Below, piece after piece: positions 60,729 through 64,000 of a stretch of DNA of 64,000 nt. Made by a program: the position numbers and the translations under genes. The first letter of the stretch is position 1, and each line of letters starts with the position of its first letter. This stretch comes from GCA-2746605 sp963710615 (GTDB taxonomy: Bacteria > Bacteroidota > Ignavibacteria > Ignavibacteriales > Melioribacteraceae), in NCBI GenBank assembly GCA_963710615.1, contig CAVQBF010000008.1, positions 1 to 64,000 on the forward strand, in the 5' to 3' direction. The notes below the pieces were generated by a model. That model worked only from the letters and a program-made list of their open reading frames with translations, was not told the DNA's origin and did no database searches.

Positions 60729-62729
60729 CTATTTACTTTCTTTTTCGGATTCTTCTTCAGAATCTTCTTCTTTAGTCTCTTCTACTTTTTCTTCAGTCTT
60801 GGTTTCTACTTCGGCTTTAACTTCAGCCTCTTCCTCAACCTTTTCATCTACTTTTTCCTCTACAACTTCTTCTTTTACTTCTTCAGTTTTCTTTTCAACT
60901 TTTTCATTTTTCTTTTCTTCAACTTTAGCTGCACTTTCCTCAAATCCTACAAATACAGAAGCATCAAATTTACCGGCATCGGCGCTTCTAATATCTTCAA
61001 CGGTTACTTTTTCTAGTTTATGTTCATTAATATACTCTTCAATTTCAGCTTCAGTTTTTTCTTTCATTGCAGCAAGAGCACTAAGCACGATTTTTTTATT
61101 TTCTTTATCGAACTCAACAATTTTAACAGCTAATTTTGTATCAATTGGGAAACATAAAGAAAGATTTTTAACTTTAGATGGTGATAACTGAGAGGCCGGA
61201 ATAAAACCATCAACACCTAGCTCTAATTCCGCAATAACACCTTTTTCAATTATTCTTACAACCTTAGCTTCTTCTTCTTTACCAACACCGTAAACAGATT
61301 CAAAATTATCCCAAGGATTATCTGTGACTTGTTTGTGTCCTAGAGAAATTTTTCTATCGTCTGTGTCAATACCTAAAACAATTACTTCAAGTTCTTCTCC
61401 CTTCTTAACAATTTCTCCAGGATGACGAACTTTCTTTGTCCATGATAAATCTGAAATATGAACCAGACCATCGATACCAGGCTCAAGTTCTACAAACACT
61501 CCAAAATTAGTAAGGTTTCTTGCAGTACCCATGTGTTTTGATCCAACAGGATATTTTTTAAGAAGTTCTTGCCATGGGTCTGGAGTTAATTGTTTCATAC
61601 CAAGAGAGATTTTCTTCTCACTTTTATCCAAGCTTAAAATAACGGCTTCAATATTTTGTCCCATTGAAACATGTTGAGAAGGATGGCTAATATGTTGTGT
61701 CCAGCTCATTTCAGAAATGTGAATTAAACCTTCAATACCTTTTTCAATTTCAATGAATGCACCGTAATCAGTTAAAGAAACAACTCTACCAGCAACTTTG
61801 TCCCCAATTTTGTAGTTCTCATCAATTTTTTCCCAAGGATGCGGCTGCAGTTGTTTAAGACTAAGTGAAATTCTTTTCCTTTCCATATCAAAGTCAGTAA
61901 CAACAACTTTAATTTTCTCATCAAGTTTAACAACTTCGCTTGGGTGGTTAATTCTTCCCCAGCTTAAGTCAGTAATATGAACCAATCCATCCACACCTCC
62001 AAGATCAACAAATACACCAAAGTCGGTAATAGCTTTAACAATCCCTTCAAGAATTTGACCTTTATCCAATCCTTCAAGAATTTCTTTTCTTTGATCTGAG
62101 ATTGTTTCTTCAATAAGCGCTTTATGAGAGACTACAACATTTTCAGTTGCATTATTGATTTTTACAATTTTAAAATCCATAGTTTGACCAACAAAAGCAT
62201 CAAAGTCTCTAACTGGCCTAATATCAATTTGTGAACCGGGTAAGAATGATTCAATACCCATAATATCTACAACCATACCGCCTTTAATTCTTTTAAGAAT
62301 TTTCCCGGTAAGGATAGTTTCATTTTCGTGTGCGTCAATAATTTGAGCCCAAACTTTTAAGAAATCGGCACGTTTTTTACTTAATACAAGATTTCCATCT
62401 TCATCTTCTGTGCTTTCAATTACAACATCAACTTCGGAACCAATCTTTAGTTCTTCAGTTGGAGCAAAATCATTTCGTGAAATTGTTCCATCAGATTTGA
62501 ATCCTATATCTAAAACAACATTATCATCAGTAATACCAACCACTTTACCTTTTATTATTTCACCTTCTTTAAGGTCCTGGAATGATTGGTCATAAAGTTT
62601 GGCTAATGTCTGAAGTTCTTCAGAGGAATACTCATCAGCATTCATGAATTTTGTTGCTTCAAAATTAATTTCTTTCTTTGCCTCTTCCTTCACTTCTTCT
62701 TCTTTTGTTTCTTCTACTTGCTCTGACAT
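60729..62729 (-). CDS. rpsA: 30S ribosomal protein S1
   Basis: A 666-residue S1 with TAGGAGA before ATG 62729. An acidic N-terminal extension (about 1-50) precedes six S1 RNA-binding repeats, recognised by GIVKAITDFGVFVDLGGVDGLVHI and later GRVVSLTDYGAFIEIEKGIEGLIHI type units (each shown here in short parts) and HPGEIVKKGEELEV. After about residue 590 there is an unusually long Glu/Lys/Val-rich tail (VEEKVDEKVEEEAEVKAEVE). The protein feeds mRNA to the 30S subunit. It is the gene after cmk, a common bacterial pairing, with a terminator downstream. Confidence 0.95.
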   Translation of the reverse strand: MSEQVEETKEEEVKEEAKKEINFEATKFMNADEYSSEELQTLAKLYDQSFQDLKEGEIIKGKVVGITDDNVVLDIGFKSDGTISRNDFAPTEELKIGSEVDVVIESTEDEDGNLVLSKKRADFLKVWAQIIDAHENETILTGKILKRIKGGMVVDIMGIESFLPGSQIDIRPVRDFDAFVGQTMDFKIVKINNATENVVVSHKALIEETISDQRKEILEGLDKGQILEGIVKAITDFGVFVDLGGVDGLVHITDLSWGRINHPSEVVKLDEKIKVVVTDFDMERKRISLSLKQLQPHPWEKIDENYKIGDKVAGRVVSLTDYGAFIEIEKGIEGLIHISEMSWTQHISHPSQHVSMGQNIEAVILSLDKSEKKISLGMKQLTPDPWQELLKKYPVGSKHMGTARNLTNFGVFVELEPGIDGLVHISDLSWTKKVRHPGEIVKKGEELEVIVLGIDTDDRKISLGHKQVTDNPWDNFESVYGVGKEEEAKVVRIIEKGVIAELELGVDGFIPASQLSPSKVKNLSLCFPIDTKLAVKIVEFDKENKKIVLSALAAMKEKTEAEIEEYINEHKLEKVTVEDIRSADAGKFDASVFVGFEESAAKVEEKKNEKVEKKTEEVKEEVVEEKVDEKVEEEAEVKAEVETKTEEKVEETKEEDSEEESEKESK

Positions 62730-62826
62730 TTAGTCTCCTACATAAAAAATCTGCATTTTTTTCTTTGCCATCAAAAGAAAATTAACACAGTGTTTATTTT
62801 AGTTTAACATTATTGTTTATGATGGC

Positions 62827-63507
62827 TTAAAATTTATTGTGTGTAATTTCTTCTACACGTTTTATTATACGTTCAATTTCTTCTTGAACTGTTAAATTAG
62901 TTGTATCAACTTCAACTGCATCTTCAGCTTTTTTTAACGGGCTAACTTCTCTTCCACTGTCAATTTTATCACGATTCTTTATACTACTCTCGACTTCCGA
63001 TATTGACAATTCCACCCCTTTTTCTAAAAATTCTAAGTGTCTTCGTTTGGCTCTTTCAGAGACATCCGCAGTTAAGAAAATTTTTAGATCGGCATTTGGA
63101 AATACAACAGTTGTTGTATCTCTTCCTTCAACAATAAGATTGTTGTCCTCACCAAATTTCTGCTGAAGTTTAACCAATTCAGTTCTTACATCTTTAATTT
63201 TACTAATATCACTAACTTTTGAATTTACTTCCGGTGTTCGAATTTTATCCGTGACATCTTCACCGTCAATAAATACATGAGTAATCCCGTTAGAATATTC
63301 AAGACGTAAGTTAATATTTCTTGCAGCTTCAATTACTGCTTGTTCATCTTCAACAATGTCTTGTTCCAATGCATAGAATGTTATTGCTCTGTACATTGCG
63401 CCGGTATCAACATACAAATAACCTAGTTTATCAGCTAAATACTTTGCTAGCGTACTTTTACCACTTGCTGCCGGTCCGTCTATTGCTATAACTATAAATT
63501 TTTGCAT
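62827..63507 (-). CDS. cmk: Cytidylate kinase
   Basis: A 226-residue (d)CMP kinase. The P-loop IDGPAASGKSTLAKYLADKLG is at residues about 9-29, followed by YVDTGAMYRAITFYAL and later VVEGRDTTTVVFPNADLKIFLTA and DRIDSGREVSPLK (here KNRDKIDSGREVSPL), all family motifs. It phosphorylates CMP and dCMP for nucleotide supply. A TAnnTTTG-like box is 35 bases upstream. It is followed after 97 bases by rpsA, the classic cmk-rpsA order. Confidence 0.95.
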   Translation of the reverse strand: MQKFIVIAIDGPAASGKSTLAKYLADKLGYLYVDTGAMYRAITFYALEQDIVEDEQAVIEAARNINLRLEYSNGITHVFIDGEDVTDKIRTPEVNSKVSDISKIKDVRTELVKLQQKFGEDNNLIVEGRDTTTVVFPNADLKIFLTADVSERAKRRHLEFLEKGVELSISEVESSIKNRDKIDSGREVSPLKKAEDAVEVDTTNLTVQEEIERIIKRVEEITHNKF

Positions 63508-63541
63508 AGTTTAGAAAGTTAAGAAAAAAATTTATTTATAT

Positions 63542-63549
63542 CAAAAATA
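63542..63549 (-). promoter_or_regulatory. Candidate -7 promoter box for cmk
   Basis: On the minus strand TATTTTTG fits TAnnTTTG and lies 34 bases before the cmk ATG. In such AT-rich sequence chance matches occur, so confidence is low. Confidence 0.3.
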
Positions 63550-63605
63550 ATTTTACTGTAATTTATTATATTTCAATATGTTAACTAAAATTGAAGGATT
63601 TAGAA

Positions 63606-63854
63606 ATGGGAATAATAAGCTGGATTATTATAGGCGGATTAGCAGGTTGGATTTCAACTAAGATTGTTAAACCTAAAAAGCCAAAAGGATGTTTTACCGG
63701 AATTTTACTCGGAATTGTCGGAGCCTTTGTTGGCGGTTTGATAATGTCACTAGTTGGGGGAACACCAGTTACAGGATTTAATTTTTATAGTTTATTTGTT
63801 GCAACTCTAGGAGCTGTTGTACTGATTTGGCTTGCAAGACAATTCGGTAATTAA
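63606..63854 (+). CDS. GlsB/YeaQ/YmgE-family membrane protein
   Basis: An 82-residue inner-membrane protein with three hydrophobic helices. ATG 63606 has AAGGA 7 bases upstream; a start five codons earlier would overlap that site. The family pattern is clear: IISWIIIGGLAGWISTKIV, then GCFTGILLGIVGAFVGG and a final VATLGAVVLIWLARQF. Such transglycosylase-associated proteins are linked to stress response, but the function is not known. It is divergent from cmk and followed by a hairpin terminator. Confidence 0.92.
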   Translation: MGIISWIIIGGLAGWISTKIVKPKKPKGCFTGILLGIVGAFVGGLIMSLVGGTPVTGFNFYSLFVATLGAVVLIWLARQFGN

Positions 63855-63861
63855 AAATGAT

Positions 63862-63905
63862 ATATTTCCCTTGAGTCTTCGCAACTCTGGAAATATTATT
63901 TTTTT
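63862..63905. terminator. Probable bidirectional terminator
   Basis: ATATTTCC (63862-63869) pairs with GGAAATAT (63889-63896), with an inner GAGT/ACTC pair, followed by TATTATTTTTTT. It lies just after the gene at 63606 and before a possible convergent gene. Confidence 0.7.
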
Positions 63906-64000
63906 AATATTTAGTTAATATATTCAAAATTTCTGAATGTACTTTCCCATTTGTAGCTAAAAAACTATCTGAATCAATTTTTACTTTATTCCCATGAAAA
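63904..64000 (-). CDS. C-terminal fragment of an unidentified gene (partial, runs off window)
   Basis: On the minus strand a frame is open from the window edge to a TAA at 63904-63906, giving about 32 residues (GNKVKIDSDSFLATNGKVHS, then EILNILTKY). The sequence has normal coding composition and ends just before a terminator hairpin, consistent with the end of a real gene. It is too short to name. I considered a fasciclin or hydrolase C-terminus, but the evidence is insufficient. Confidence 0.4.
   Translation of the reverse strand, partial: FHGNKVKIDSDSFLATNGKVHSEILNILTKY

Noticed and set aside
60799..61191. Ser/Thr-rich 130-codon plus-strand frame opposite rpsA
   Set aside because: It is the antisense of the Glu/Lys-rich S1 tail, a common artefact, and has no start signal.
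1..64000. CRISPR array, tRNA/rRNA genes, prophage or IS elements
   Set aside because: I saw no regular direct repeats with spacers, no tRNA T-loop/acceptor pattern in the gaps, and no transposase, integrase or phage structural gene. An exact tool scan (tRNAscan, CRISPR finder) could still find a missed short element.

Overview
The window is AT-rich bacterial chromosome with no rRNA, tRNA, CRISPR, prophage or transposase that I can see. The lineage is most likely Ignavibacteria (Bacteroidetes/Chlorobi/FCB group). This is inferred from secreted proteins that end in a type IX secretion (T9SS) type A sorting domain with the NYPNPFNPTTTISYSIP signature, a Fibrobacter-type major paralogous domain lipoprotein, DUF4369-TlpA and DUF5683 proteins, and TAnnTTTG promoter-like sequences. 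No phylogenetic marker was compared, so the rank is an inference.

Bases 1-14500 are the accessory, surface-protein part. It holds the C-terminus of an AraC-type regulator, a hypothetical protein, three consecutive L-domain (leucine-rich) secreted proteins (1400-3952 broken, 4002-5405 intact, 5555-7031 a recent tandem copy with indels), a clan GH-A glycoside hydrolase, a TlpA-like thioredoxin protein, two lipoproteins, MtgA and a small protein built from two ribbon-helix-helix-like halves. Bases 14500-21500 hold an OmpA-family protein, a three-subunit periplasmic molybdenum hydroxylase of PaoABC type, and an M23 peptidase coupled to an unknown protein.

Bases 21800-64000 are mostly housekeeping genes in short tight operons: purL-yihY, STAS plus a small partner, etfBA, a long minus-strand run from a DMT transporter through acyP-ispF-dedA-lnt-ltaE-thioesterase-exonuclease, era, an ECF sigma/anti-sigma pair, trxB, queG, Rieske/metallo-hydrolase, ferredoxin, lemA-TPM, UPF0210-ACT, acyl-CoA dehydrogenase, rlmN-trmH-flavoprotein, secA-TPR/SPOR, arfB-UDP-glucose pyrophosphorylase, mtaB, and cmk-rpsA. 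EtfAB probably takes electrons from acyl-CoA dehydrogenases such as the one at 45096.

Sequence quality matters here. Single-base frameshifts split purL, the DedA gene and the UDP-glucose pyrophosphorylase gene, and at least eight more indels fall in the two damaged L-domain genes. The three housekeeping cases look like consensus errors (one lies in a G-run), so the broken surface genes may be partly artefactual. I found no clear new multi-gene system. The best leads are the L-domain gene cluster with a whole-repeat gain between copies, the single-chain double ribbon-helix-helix protein, and a repeated CCTCCGAGG palindrome.
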